From Trichomonas tenax (lineage: Eukaryota; Parabasalia; Trichomonadida; Trichomonadidae), in the NCBI GenBank assembly GCA_023091735.1, contig JALKBU010000047.1, forward strand, positions 1 through 64,000: 64,000 bases of DNA, in the 5' to 3' direction. The position numbers were made by a program, and so were the translations under genes. Of the stretch, positions 49,392 to 61,300 are shown piece by piece; position 1 is the first letter of the stretch, and every line of letters begins with the position of its first letter. The notes beneath the pieces were generated by a model. It was not told the origin of the DNA. It made no database searches and was given only the letters and a program-made list of their open reading frames with translations.

Positions 49392-50717
49392 TTAGATTTC
49401 AGCGTCAGTCTCGAAATCTGACATCATATGAGAATTTTGAAGCAATAATCGAACGTTCACAGTTTGTAACAGCCTAATGAATGTATCACAGAACAGTGAT
49501 GGCTGCTCTTCGGCGACTTCCGCTAATCTGTTGTGTAATAAAATAAATGATGAAGCGAGAAAACTTCTGATAAACTGTGAAATCGATGTAGAGGATAGTC
49601 CTGATGTCATCAGTAAGACTGAATTTTCAATATCATGGTCCTTTATGAATAATGAACCTATTTCATCTGAAATAAAATCAAAATTCTCGAGATTGACGTT
49701 TGTAATCATTTGATGTGTGGATGGGGATGAAAATATAATAAGTTCCATCGTATCTTCGAATAAATTAGTCCAAACATTTGTTGTTTTTGCGTAATATGCT
49801 TCAAATAACGAGAAAACTATAGTACTTGCCATATCACTGGATATTGCGTCTCCGCTTTGAGTCAAAAACTTTTCTTCTGAGGTTCCTGCTAAGAGACAGT
49901 TCGTAAATAAAGTAATAACGTGAATCATTCCCGAAACGTAATCAACTGTACATGAGCCATGAATGAAGAAGGCCAAAAGAGCATTAAACGCAACTTGATC
50001 AGCACCAGATATCTCAAAATGCATTTTTGGCAAATCTTCATTCAAATTATCGATAAATTTTTTGAGTTTAGGCGAGGCATTTTCGCTACTCGCTGAAGCA
50101 GATTCTATTTGAGGTTTGATTTTGAGATATTCCTGTTCTTTCCATTTTTGAATTTCCAAAATTCTTCGCCAAAGTTCAATAGTAAACGAAGGATCAACGT
50201 CGAGCTCACTTGCTGAGATGCCGTTTATTATCCTATTGCCACTGAAAACGTGATCGAAGTTATTTTCATCAACAGTTATTATTTGTAATTCAGAAATTGA
50301 TTCTCTAATTAAATCGTTGGTAATACCATCGGCTGAATGCGAGAATTTTAGATTTGCTAATGGTGTTGAATTCGACCGACTGCAATTCGCGTTTTTAGGA
50401 AGAATTGAGAATATTTTTCTGTTTCCCGGCGCTGGCTTAAGTTTGTGGTACTGCTGAAAATATGACCAAATGCTTGAAACAGCAGATTCATTTTCTAATT
50501 TAAAGGTTCTCTTGATATTATCACCCTTAAATTTCATTATCAGAGGGTCATTATCATCAAATTCGATGGTCTGTAGTTGTGAAAGCGTGTCTATTAAAAT
50601 AATTTCGTGCTCTTGATTAAAAAATGTTACAAAAACTTTGTTATTTTTGGTGCTCAATGAAATACTCCCATTGATGATAACGTTGTTGCCGAAATCAATC
50701 TGGAGAGGGAATTCCAT
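49392..50717 (-). CDS. TBC (Rab-GAP)-like protein lacking both catalytic fingers
   Basis: The protein has 441 residues. The N-terminal 110 residues look PH-like (beta-rich: VIINGSISLSTKNNKVFVTFF, IWSYFQQY). After a Ser-rich linker, LWRRILEIQKW and the block around DYVSGMIHVITLFTNCLL follow the TBC pattern, and the rest is helical. In active TBC proteins the arginine finger is IxxDxxR and the glutamine finger YxQ; here the first reads ISGADQVAF and the second YVS (Y260, S262), so GAP activity is doubtful. It may bind Rabs without stimulating hydrolysis. The start is the ATG at 50717; upstream codons lack ATG. Domain assignment is by pattern only. Confidence 0.55.
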   Translation of the reverse strand: MEFPLQIDFGNNVIINGSISLSTKNNKVFVTFFNQEHEIILIDTLSQLQTIEFDDNDPLIMKFKGDNIKRTFKLENESAVSSIWSYFQQYHKLKPAPGNRKIFSILPKNANCSRSNSTPLANLKFSHSADGITNDLIRESISELQIITVDENNFDHVFSGNRIINGISASELDVDPSFTIELWRRILEIQKWKEQEYLKIKPQIESASASSENASPKLKKFIDNLNEDLPKMHFEISGADQVAFNALLAFFIHGSCTVDYVSGMIHVITLFTNCLLAGTSEEKFLTQSGDAISSDMASTIVFSLFEAYYAKTTNVWTNLFEDTMELIIFSSPSTHQMITNVNLENFDFISDEIGSLFIKDHDIENSVLLMTSGLSSTSISQFIRSFLASSFILLHNRLAEVAEEQPSLFCDTFIRLLQTVNVRLLLQNSHMMSDFETDAEI

Positions 50718-51373
50718 TACTCTAAAAAGATCAAAAGTTTTCTTGAATAACCAAATTTTTTTATCAATAAAAGTGACAAAATAAATGGCACTTTTCCCCT
50801 TTTTCACATGAAACAAAATCAAGGATTCTAAACATGTTCACTACAAAGACCGGACACAGTATAGTTTAGCCCTAGAAGATGGGTAATCGTTTGCGCTCAT
50901 TTATTTATTTCAAAATATATCAAATCAACTTCAAACAAAATGTATTTCCCATGAATGATATATTACTCATCTCAAGTAAATTTGAAGCATACAAGAATCT
51001 AAATAACAAATATGAATTATGAATTTGTTATTATTCAATTATATTGAAGAAATAGGGATACATCATCATATCTAAAGAGTATGTAATATATCAGAGACTA
51101 AAACCAAAATTATTTTTTCGTTTCAAGTTTTTTCAAAAAAGATGTGGAAAAATTGAACATATTATTAAAAAGAAAGAAGTTTTGGCTATCTTCATCGAAA
51201 TACAAAGATTTTTCAATATAACATTTTGTTTGAGATTATTTTTTGTAAAAAAAGAAAATTTTGAAATGATTTAAATCGATGACATTAAGTATTTGATGAA
51301 GATGCCTCACTTCTCGACTTTGATTTAAGAAATAGCAATTATTTAATCTTTTAGACACGATTTTTTCTGTAAT
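50718..51373. other. AT-rich intergenic region
   Basis: It contains the upstream region of the TBC-like gene (GTCACTTTT at about 50763-50771 on the plus strand complement) and the 3' flank of the V-ATPase gene. No gene is seen. Confidence 0.5.
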
Positions 51374-51598
51374 TTATGCGATTGATTTCTCTGGCTGTAC
51401 TAATGGGAACATCTGGCACATATAAACGCAGATCCACATAATCCAAGCCATAACGTAGAGAATTGTTGCGAAGTTGATCGCGTAGCAAGTTTGTCCCTTT
51501 CTAAACACGATACCAAGAATGACGTCTGTAACAACGATGAGGCAAAGGAAGACCATTGAGCCAATGAGCATTCCTAAATAGGGTTGTTCGACTGCCAT
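51374..51598 (-). CDS. ATP6V0E: V-type ATPase subunit e
   Basis: This 74-residue protein has two membrane helices. The first is LIGSMVFLCLIVVTDVILGIVF, then a short RKGQTCYAINF loop, and the second runs through ATILYVMAWIMWICVYMCQMFPLV. The Q-x-x-P(L)-x-x-P ending after helix 2 is typical of subunit e (Vma9/ATP6V0E), a small proton-channel (Vo) component needed for assembly. Length fits the family (about 70-80). TCATAA some 37 bases upstream is a possible Inr. Confidence 0.75.
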   Translation of the reverse strand: MAVEQPYLGMLIGSMVFLCLIVVTDVILGIVFRKGQTCYAINFATILYVMAWIMWICVYMCQMFPLVQPEKSIA

Positions 51599-52305
51599 GT
51601 TATTTTTTGGGTTTACAAAGGACGATCGGCGGTTATGACAAAGACCAATTCTTTTTTCTATTTTCGGTTGAGATTTTATATTTAGATGTTATATGGTTTT
51701 ATATATCTAATCCTTTAATTATGGAAAAAATAGTAAAATTTGATGTTAAATTTATTGGTTTCAAGAGCTGATATTTTAGAATTAATCATTATATCACTTT
51801 CTACATCTATTCTTTTAATTATGGTGAAAATCTATAAAATTGATTTTGATTTTTATATTTGGGCCTGATAGTTTATATTTTGATATTATATCGCTTTGTG
51901 TATCTGATCCTCGAGTTATTGCACAAATTGTTAATCTAGATTTTAAATATTTTGGTTTCTAACAGAAGATATTTTAAAAGTAGACACAAAATAACCATGC
52001 AAGTTGATTTTTCTGATCCTAGTGGTTAATCATAAATTTGATATTGATATTGTTTCATGTTGCCTGATGTCTTATATTTAGGTACATCATCGCTTGGAAT
52101 ATATAAATCTCTTATTATGCGTAAAATTATTAATTTTGATTTTGATTATTTGATTTTTAGTGATTGTTTTTCAAGAATAAATGATTTAATACCACGCAAA
52201 TTCATATCTCTTCTTATAGAGAAAATTGTTAACACGAATAATTTTCGATGAAATATTACATAATAAACAAATATAAATTATTTTAATCATACAAAAATAT
52301 ACATG
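51599..52305. other. Intergenic region with degenerate about 100-bp tandem repeats
   Basis: Similar phrases recur about every 100 bp (ATCTAATCCTTTAATT at 51705, ATCTATTCTTTTAATT at 51805, ATCTGATCCTCGAGTT at 51902, a TCTGATCCTAGTGGTT copy near 52011 and a weaker copy near 52103). The intervening parts also resemble each other (TTTATATTT... and AAATTTTGATTTT). The array covers about 51675-52170 and includes no good reading frame. Confidence 0.5.
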
Positions 52306-55300
52306 TTATTGCTGTGTAGTAATGAATGCAGCCACAGATCTCTGGATCCAGTGATCTGGAGAAATCTGTGGTGTTGGCAAGTAAATGGATACAATATAGT
52401 TTGGAAGATCGAGAGCGCCTGTTCCTCTGTTCTGTGTTCTGAAGACAGGGCACTCGTATGTTGTGTTAGGGTCGTACAAATCTTTCTGGTCTGTTGGAAT
52501 AAGATGCATAACAGGTAATGAAGAAATGAGCTGTCTCTGGCCGCATTCAGCGAGGCATTTCTTATCTTCGTCCCAACGAGCGCCTTCTAGTGGAAGACCC
52601 TCGATGTAGATGCCTTGTTCTGGCTCTGTTGTGATTTTGTCTGGTGCCATCTCATTGAGAGGTATTGTCTTCCAGCGCAATGTATCGAATGGAACATTGT
52701 TGCTGCGTGCATACAACTGGAGAATTGCAGTTAAGAACTCTTCAGGATGGAAGAAAGCACCGAGGCGATATACAACTGGTGCGCCCATTCTCACCCAGTT
52801 ATCGAGGAATGCGACTCTCTGCTTGAGATCTGCCATGTAGGCTCTGAGATTCAAAATTGATGGGAATGACTTCTCGAGCCAGTCTTCAGGAACTCTGTTG
52901 GCAAGCAATCTCTTGTTGAGCGTTTCAAGTCTCTCGTCGATCATAATGAGGCCCTTCAAGCCATTTCTCATTGCATGGAGTGATTCACCGATGACTTCGA
53001 TCAACTGGTTGTACAAAACAATTTCGTGGAGCAAAACTGTTGTCATCATCTCTTCCGATGGGAATTTCTTCTTGAACTGGAAAACATTGAACTGCTTTGG
53101 AACTTCTTGAATGAGGCTTTCAACGAGATTGATTGCGAACTGTTCTTCTGATATAGAATCAGCTGCAGCAACAAGTGTTGGCTGGACTTCGATGAGAGAA
53201 GCGAAAATCGACAAAGCTTCGTTTCTTGCGATGATTGTACTTGCATTCTTTGAAAGTCCGACATCAACACCGGCAGTGACAACAGGCCACTCTGTGACGA
53301 TCTGAAGGAGGTCTGCGAGTGTGCCTCTGTAGTGCGGCGGTTTGTAGCGGTCGCCGAAGGAGAAGCTAGGACGGTTGACTTCTGGGCTGAAGTATCTTCC
53401 AAGGAGAGAAAGAAGGAGTCTTCTATCCCATCTATCGGTGACTCTTCCGCCGTAGTTGAGTTCACCGATGACATAAGAGAGAGCTTCGAATGGGACTTCT
53501 CCATCTGTGCTTTCTCCGAGGAAGATCTTCAAATGCTTCAACGAGATGTTGTAGTCACTCGGGTTGAATTCGTATGGAATGTTCCATCCGATTGAACCGA
53601 ACTGCAATCTCTCAAGAACGACTGCATGGAAGAAAGCAAGATGGAAGCTAAGCTTCTTCTCAATGATGTTGTCATTGGCATCGTATTCTTCAGGGTTGAA
53701 GCCGTTGTAGATTCTCATGACATTTTCTCTCATGCCCTTCGGAATTTCGTAAATGAGCTTCGTTCCTTGATAAAGAATACCGATTGGGAATGATGGCGAT
53801 GACATTGTAACGAGGCAGATTCTGAAGCGTGGATTGATAGTCTTAGGATCGAGGTTGTTGATGATGTTTTCGAGACGAGGCATCCATGAAAGAGACAAGT
53901 GGCAGTTCTGCAAAAGTACCCAATATCCATTTGCTGAGGCTTCTGCGATGAGTTCTTCTGCACCTTGACCTCTTCCACGACCAAGAGAGTAAGATTTGAA
54001 GTATTTGTCTGCTTCCATAGTTCTGGCGACGTTAATGATTTCATCCTGAGGATCGATACCCGGCATAATGATGAAAATGAGTGGAGAAAGCGGATTGGAG
54101 TTCTTGAAGACATTCTGGAGCTTGAGAGTTGGCGGAGTGACGAATTCTTTGCCCATAGAGTTCTCAATGAACAAATGCAAACCTTCACGAACACGCTGCA
54201 AATGGAAAACTCTCAACACCAAAAGTTGCTCGAATGGAGAAAGCTGTTCTTCGTAAGGGATCTTTTCTGTTTCTGGTGTCGCTGATTCCATGTAATTGGC
54301 CCATTCCTGGGTGTTCTTTGCGATAGATTGAATAAGGTTTGCAAAGACAGGAGATGCTTTGTGAAGATTTGCAGCAAGACTCCAAACATCATCAGGAAGG
54401 AAATTCGTTGGATTCGGATCAGATGATGAACTTGGAGAAAGCATGAATGCAAGTTCGCCACCACTAATAGTCTTTGTTGCAAAGCCGATTCTGATTGCCA
54501 TAAGAGTGGAGAAGAGAAGTTTGTGACGTGAGAACAAAGAATATGAAACACTTTCATAGAAGAATGTTGCAATTGTGTTGTGGAACATTTTGATTTTCTC
54601 ATCTTTATCTTCTGGATGTGGCGAATCGATAATTGCTTGTCTGAAGAGTTCAACGAACCACTTCAAAGAGAACTGATACATCGGATCGATGACAGAGAAA
54701 TCTGAGATACAGAAGTAAAGAAGAGCAGCGCGTTCAGCAACAGGAGAGAAAGTTTCCTTGAATTCATTGATGAGTTTTTCAGTTTCGAGTGATGCTTCCA
54801 TTTGTGTTGCGATGTCTTTAGATGTTGCTTGGGCTCTTTGAAGTGTCTTAATAGCGTTATCATCATCAAGAATGTCACTTCCTGCATTTGAAACAATGTG
54901 CAAAATCTCGTTTTCGATCTCTTTTAGCTTCTTTGTATTCGCTGCGCTTGCTTCCATGATCTTGATACGTTTCTCATCAAGATCAGCACGTTCGACTTCA
55001 ATGAGGTTGTTGAGAAGAAGGTCTGTGAGTCCAAACTGTGTGGTTGTGAAATTAATCAATGAAACTTGAGAACAGACTTCTGGTGAATAATGTGGATTTG
55101 GATATTTGGTTGAAATATAAAGTCTGAACGAATCTGAGTATGTAATAGATTCACCACCAAGAGAAACGCGCTTAATGCCATCAACAGTGTGAATTTCTCG
55201 AGATAAGATCGGATCAAGAAGTGGATCAAGTTTCAGTCCAACGTTTTCGATGAGAACAGGCAAACCGAAGCTGACGCAGCTCTTCAAACGCTGAAGGAAG

Positions 55301-58300
55301 TCCGCTTGATCGAATTGGAGAACATTCATCTTTTCACCTTCAACAGCTCTGAGCCACTTCGTGCCACTTAATTGCGGATCGATGAGAAGTGGGAATGAAA
55401 GATTCTTTGTGATGATCAAAGCGTTTTCGATAGAGTTCGTATCATTAGGAAGACCTTTAACAATCCAATCTCTGATGATGCCATCGTTACCAAGAGCTGC
55501 TTGAATAGAGAAGTCTGATGTATACGCGATCTTTTCCTCATCGAGGAATCCCTCCCAATGACTGATGATATCGATTCTGAACTTAGGAGAGAAGACACCA
55601 ATGTAAGTTAAAACACCGGAAATAAGCAATGAATCACCGAGAATGAATTGCGCTGTATTGTGAAGTTTCTTTGCTGTTTCTTCCCATCTTGCCGTTTCTC
55701 CGGAAAGTCCACTCATCATCTTTTCAGCTCTCTCAAGCCTTGCTTGAGTATTCGCGACACTCTGAGAAAGTTCTTTTTCTTTCTCTTTCTGGACTTTGAC
55801 TGAATCAGAGAGTGATTGAAGTGTTGCTTCGACTTGTGCAAGGTGCTCTTGTGCACGAGCAAGCATTTGCTTTGATTGTTCGAGTTTCTTAGCGGCTTCA
55901 TCAGCTGCGTTTCTAAGTGGAAGAATCTGCTGGAAAACAAACCAGTAATCGAATGATGCACAAACCCAATCATAAAGAGCACCGACAGCCGCGAATGAGC
56001 CACTGGCAATTGCCTTCTTTTCAGCTCTCTGGTCTGGTTCTGTTGGAACATACTTCTTCAGTTTATTGATTGTTTCTTTCTTGAGGTCTTCGATTCTGAA
56101 GTTTTGGACATTCTTAATGAAACCAATATCGTTCAGAAGAGAAATAACTTCTGGCCAATAATCTTCTTCCTTGGAACCTGGCGTTGGACCGTTGACGATT
56201 CTTGGCCTTCTTCCGAACATGATACAGACAGCTTCGAATGTATCAATCATACCGCTGCTTGGCGCGTGAAGCTTCTTGATGTTAGAAAGAGAATCCTTAT
56301 CGAGACGCAAAACCGCATCCTGTGCTTCTTGAAGCAGAGGCTGAGCTCTCTTGAATTGCTCTTGTGCAATGTTATTTGCTTTGTTAGCTTCTTCAGCTTC
56401 TTTCTCAGCAATTTCTCTTTGACCTTGGACTTCCTTTCTTGTTTCTTCGACTTCATCTGATTTAACTTTGAGTTGCTCAAGCATTTGTTCACACTCTGCG
56501 CGTGTCTTTCGAAGAACAGGAATGTTCTGATCGAGTTCTCTCGACATCTGTTCAATTTGCTCTTTCGTTGTCTTGATTTTCTCGACACCACCTTCGTAGT
56601 TGTTAATGAGCGTTCCTGTTTCTTCTCCTTTCTTTGCAAGGTTGCTTGAGAACGTGGCGAGTAATTCGAAGTATCTTGATGGCGTGACAGCAGTAAATCT
56701 CTTTGTTTCCTTGAGGAATTTGTCAGCAATGCCTTCAACAGATTTGTGCATCTTCACCAAAACTGAGATAATGGAATTGATGTTGTCTTGGCTGACAACG
56801 CCGCTCTTTGTGAGTGATGCTCTTGCAACACTTTCAAGGGCATTTTGAGACCATGGCATGTACCAGTCGATTGTGCTCTCGTTTCTTATTGCTGGATAAG
56901 AAATCATAGAGTCCTTAAAGACATAACCATATGGAGAGAAAGCCATGATGACGTGGAAATTCTTGCGAATTCTCTCAACAAACAAATCCCAGTAGTCTGA
57001 AACATGGTTTGAAAGTCCCATATCTTTTCCTGCAAGTTCTGCTTTGATTGCTTCGACTTCATCTCTTTCATAGAGTTGTGGAACTTCACCACTGATCATT
57101 AAGTTGCTGATGTCTTCGAGTTGCTGCGGCATTATAATTTGGACATCGGAAATAATGAAACCAGTTTGTATATCTTCTGTGCCGCATTGCTTGAGAAGAT
57201 TCTTGAGATCTTCGTGCCATTCAGCGACAGAATATGTTCTTGTAATTGCAATCTCGAAAGGCTCAATGTTGCTCATATACATTGCAAGTCTTGCGAGTGA
57301 CTTTCTGCCGCTTGCTTTAACACCAACAAGCAAAGCGTGACCACCAACTGTTGCGAAGATTCTGCTGAGGGCACTCAAGTGGACAACAGCCTCTTGGAAC
57401 AAAACAATGTCAATCGGCTTCGAAGCATCTCTGTTGTGTTCATCAAGTGTAACTGTGCAACTCTTGACAAGTTCGTCAGAGCCCTTAACGACTTCTTTAT
57501 ATCTTGATGAGTTATCTGCAAATGTGTTAAAGAGAAGCAGTTCTCCTGGTGGTTGATATGATGTGTGGAAGACATCAACGAGAACTTTCTGAACTTGACC
57601 ATCAAACCACTTTCTATCATTGATTGAGTTGAATCTATCTGTAAATTCTCGAGTGATTTCGTGCTTCCATAAGCGCTGGAACTCACCTTCGCTTGTGAGA
57701 TTTTGCATATTAAAAAGGCAAATGCCTCTGATGATGTGAACGATATTTCTGAGATTGAAAATGTAGTGAAGCTTTGATGGGATTGGAAGAAGTCTGTTTT
57801 GGCACTGCTCATAGAGATTAATGATTCCTTGAGCAGCTGCTGGTATCATGTTCTTTATCGTGACCGATGCTTCCTTCAAATTCCAGTTCAAAAGTTCTTC
57901 AGTGATCTTCTGAACAATCGGGATTTCATATTTAGGAACATGGAGAGTGAAGAAATGCCTTGTAAGTCTGTGAGGCAAACCATACATACCACCGCCTGAA
58001 ACACCTGTTGTGCCTAATATCGAAGTTCCAATGACATTCAGGAATTCAACTGGAGATGTATTGAACCATCCCCCGTGATCGAAGAACTGTCTCAAAAGTT
58101 CGAGAGCGGGCTGTGCACCATAAATTTCTGGCTTGACGCTGCCAAGATTATCAATCAGGAATACGAAGTGTTGACCAGGAAGAGGTCCGAATGTTCCAAG
58201 TTTCTTGTGCATGAACTGAAGCATAAACTTAGAAATATTTGATGGTTGAGTACTTGGAGCAAGAGGAAGAACATATGATGGGAATTTTCCTGGATCAAAG

Positions 58301-61300
58301 ATGGAACCAAAGAGTGTTTTGCCGATTAATGTCTTCGAAGATTCAGGGCCTTGCAATAAGATGCTGTGATGGTTGCTGATAAGCAATCTAGAGAAGAACA
58401 ATGGAGCAGCAGATTGGTTGGTTGGATAGAATTGCTTTTCAATTGGAAGATTCTGTGTTAGTGTGAGATTTGTATTTCCATCAATCCACGGTACCCAATC
58501 AATTCTACCGAAATCAGCGTAGTAATCGAACACTGTGTCCTTTGCTGGAATGTTGCACGTGCATGAATTATTGACGCACAAATCTCTGAAGAAATTATCA
58601 AATATTGGGCGGGATTCTTGTGAAATTACACCACCGAATGCCCAAACAGCACAGAATATGAACGCTCTCTCCAAAACACTCTTCAACATATCTTTGCTGA
58701 AGAATTGAATGTTCTCTGGCGAAACGAACAGCGAGAAGAGAATTTCTTGATTAAGAGGATCAGATCTAATGATTTCATCACCTTCGCCTTGTGTCTGTAC
58801 TTCTTCTCTCTTGAGATCCATGTAGCAGTCGAGTAACTTCAGCATATTGTTAACACAGTAATTGGAGTTAACATCAAATGCTGTCTTTGCATCGACTTCA
58901 ACAAATTGGATTAATTTTGGCAAATAGTTCTCAAAGAGTGTCTTCATCAATGTTATAAGCTCTGGATTGAGTGCTTCTGCGTATTTTTCACACCATGTAT
59001 CTGTTAAAGCAGTCCATGGTAAAACGCTTGGATCATAATAAATCATACCACAGCGAGAAACTGTAGCTGGTGATGCTTCATCAAGATTATCAACTTCGAA
59101 GACCATCTTGACATGCGGACCAAGTTGAATACGCTCGTTGTTTGGCAAACAGAGAACTTTGTTATCATCAAGCAATGAGTTCATTGTTTCGATCCAAAGT
59201 GAGTCAACAGGACCATCGACAATAACCCACTTGAGCTCACTCTGATCAGAGAATGACGCTTGTCTAATTGCCTTAGAAAGAACACCATCTGCCCATTCAC
59301 TTGTAATGGGGTTGAAAGAACCATAAAGTTCTGCAATTGAAATGGCTTTTGGATTCATTCTTTCGTATTTCACCGGTTTGTTTTCAGATCCTTCCATCGG
59401 CTTTGACATCGCAATTGCGAGTGCTTTATAGCTCGCAGATTTACCACCCATAGAACCACCCACAAGCATGATACCGTGTCGAACTAAAGTTGTCTCATAG
59501 AGCTCGATACACTTATCGATATAAATCTGTGATGGTTGAAGTTTGAGTTCAATAAACGCATCCTTGAGATTGTTGATAAGCTGAACATTCTTTGTCTTTG
59601 TCGAGACAACAGATGGGAACACATCGTGGATGATACCGGCAAAGAGAGGAATATCTGATGAAACAAGCTTTGGAGCTGTGCAATCACGAATAACTTGAAC
59701 AAGAAGTGTCGCTTCGTCCGCATTAAGATCATTTCTCTTGGCTTTTCCTGCTGTTGAAAGAATTGCTTTCATAGCACGAAGACCCCAATCGTAATGATGA
59801 GCATTTGAAAGCTGCTTCCTGCAGAGATCGAAGAGGGCAACAAGCTTAACAGAAAGAACAGATGCATCTCTGAAGCCACCAGAGAAGAGAAGAATTTCAC
59901 TGATGAAGACGAAATCTGGGACCATCATAGCACATGGCCTGAAGACAGCCTTCAAGTTATCTGGAAGTTCAGTACGACCAGCATAGCCTGGGTTCATTGT
60001 AATGCAAATAGCGGCATTTGCATTGAGTTTCAAGCGGCGCTGATCGAGTTGGAAGTAATCTGCATTCTCAGAGATTGCATTTTGAATTGTTCTAACTTGC
60101 TGGGCAATGACTGAAAGAACTTCAATATTGATACGGTTGAATTCATCAAAGCAAGACCAGGAACCACTGCTTGAAAGACCAGCAAAGAACTGTGACATCT
60201 GCTCAGGTGTAACTTCTTCAGAGCAGTTGTAAACGACGCAAGCTCTTCCTAAAGCTTTGGCGCAGTCTCTGACTGTTTCTGTCTTACCAGTACCTGCTGG
60301 ACCACTTGGAGCACCTGACAAGTTCTGCTTGAATGCGGAAAGAAGTGTCTGATAACATCTATCGGTAAGTGGCGTAATGACAAGTCTTGCTGAGTTGCCT
60401 GCGTATTCATATGAATACTCGTATGTATTATTAATAGATTTGACCATAATTGTCTCTTCATCCCAGTAATATCTTAATTGCTTTTGCCATTCGAATGATT
60501 CAACATCTGAAACTTCGTCTTGGATTAACTGGGCAATGATATCTCTATTGTGGACTTCGAAAATGAGCAAACATGAAACAACTTGACGTGTTTGCCTTGA
60601 AATAGGCTGGCGAACTAATGCAGTGAGGCTTTCAAGCTGCTCAATGAATTTCTGCATAAGAACTTTGAGGCCTCTAAGCTTTTGGCCAGCTAAAACATTT
60701 GTTACTTGTTGTGTCCACATGATTTGATTTGTCATAAGAACAACTTGGGCTGGGAACTCTGTAAGCCAGTATTCACGCTTCTTCTTGCCATATGCTGGAA
60801 TTGAATCTGCGACATAATCTTTGAGTGTGACTTTCATTTCTTCTTCGAAGTGGTTTAACCAGTCTTCAATTTCTAATGTGTTTCCATCAACAATATTAGA
60901 AAGCTTAACAGATTCACCGGTGAAGTCGTTCATGTGAGTGATTTCATTGTTCTCTGTAACAGTAATAGAGTTAACATACTCGAATAGCTTCTGCATGGAA
61001 TCCTGAATCTTGTCAAAGTCTTTTGTGTGTGAAAGAATCAATATAAGTTCGTCGTTTGATAGGAAGAAGAACCTTGGGAATCCAAGACGCTTTGTTTCAA
61101 GATATTCATTAAGGCCTTTGGTGATATTATCGAGAAGTTCATTGCACTTTTGTAATGTCGGAAGCAAAACTTCTCTATGCATAACTGTGTTGAATTCTGA
61201 GTGTTCGTGGGTCATCTCCATGATTTCCTTCCATGATTTATCGGCTGTTCCCCAGTCTCTTGCTTCAGTAAGAAGTTTCTGCTGGATGGATGTTCCAGTG

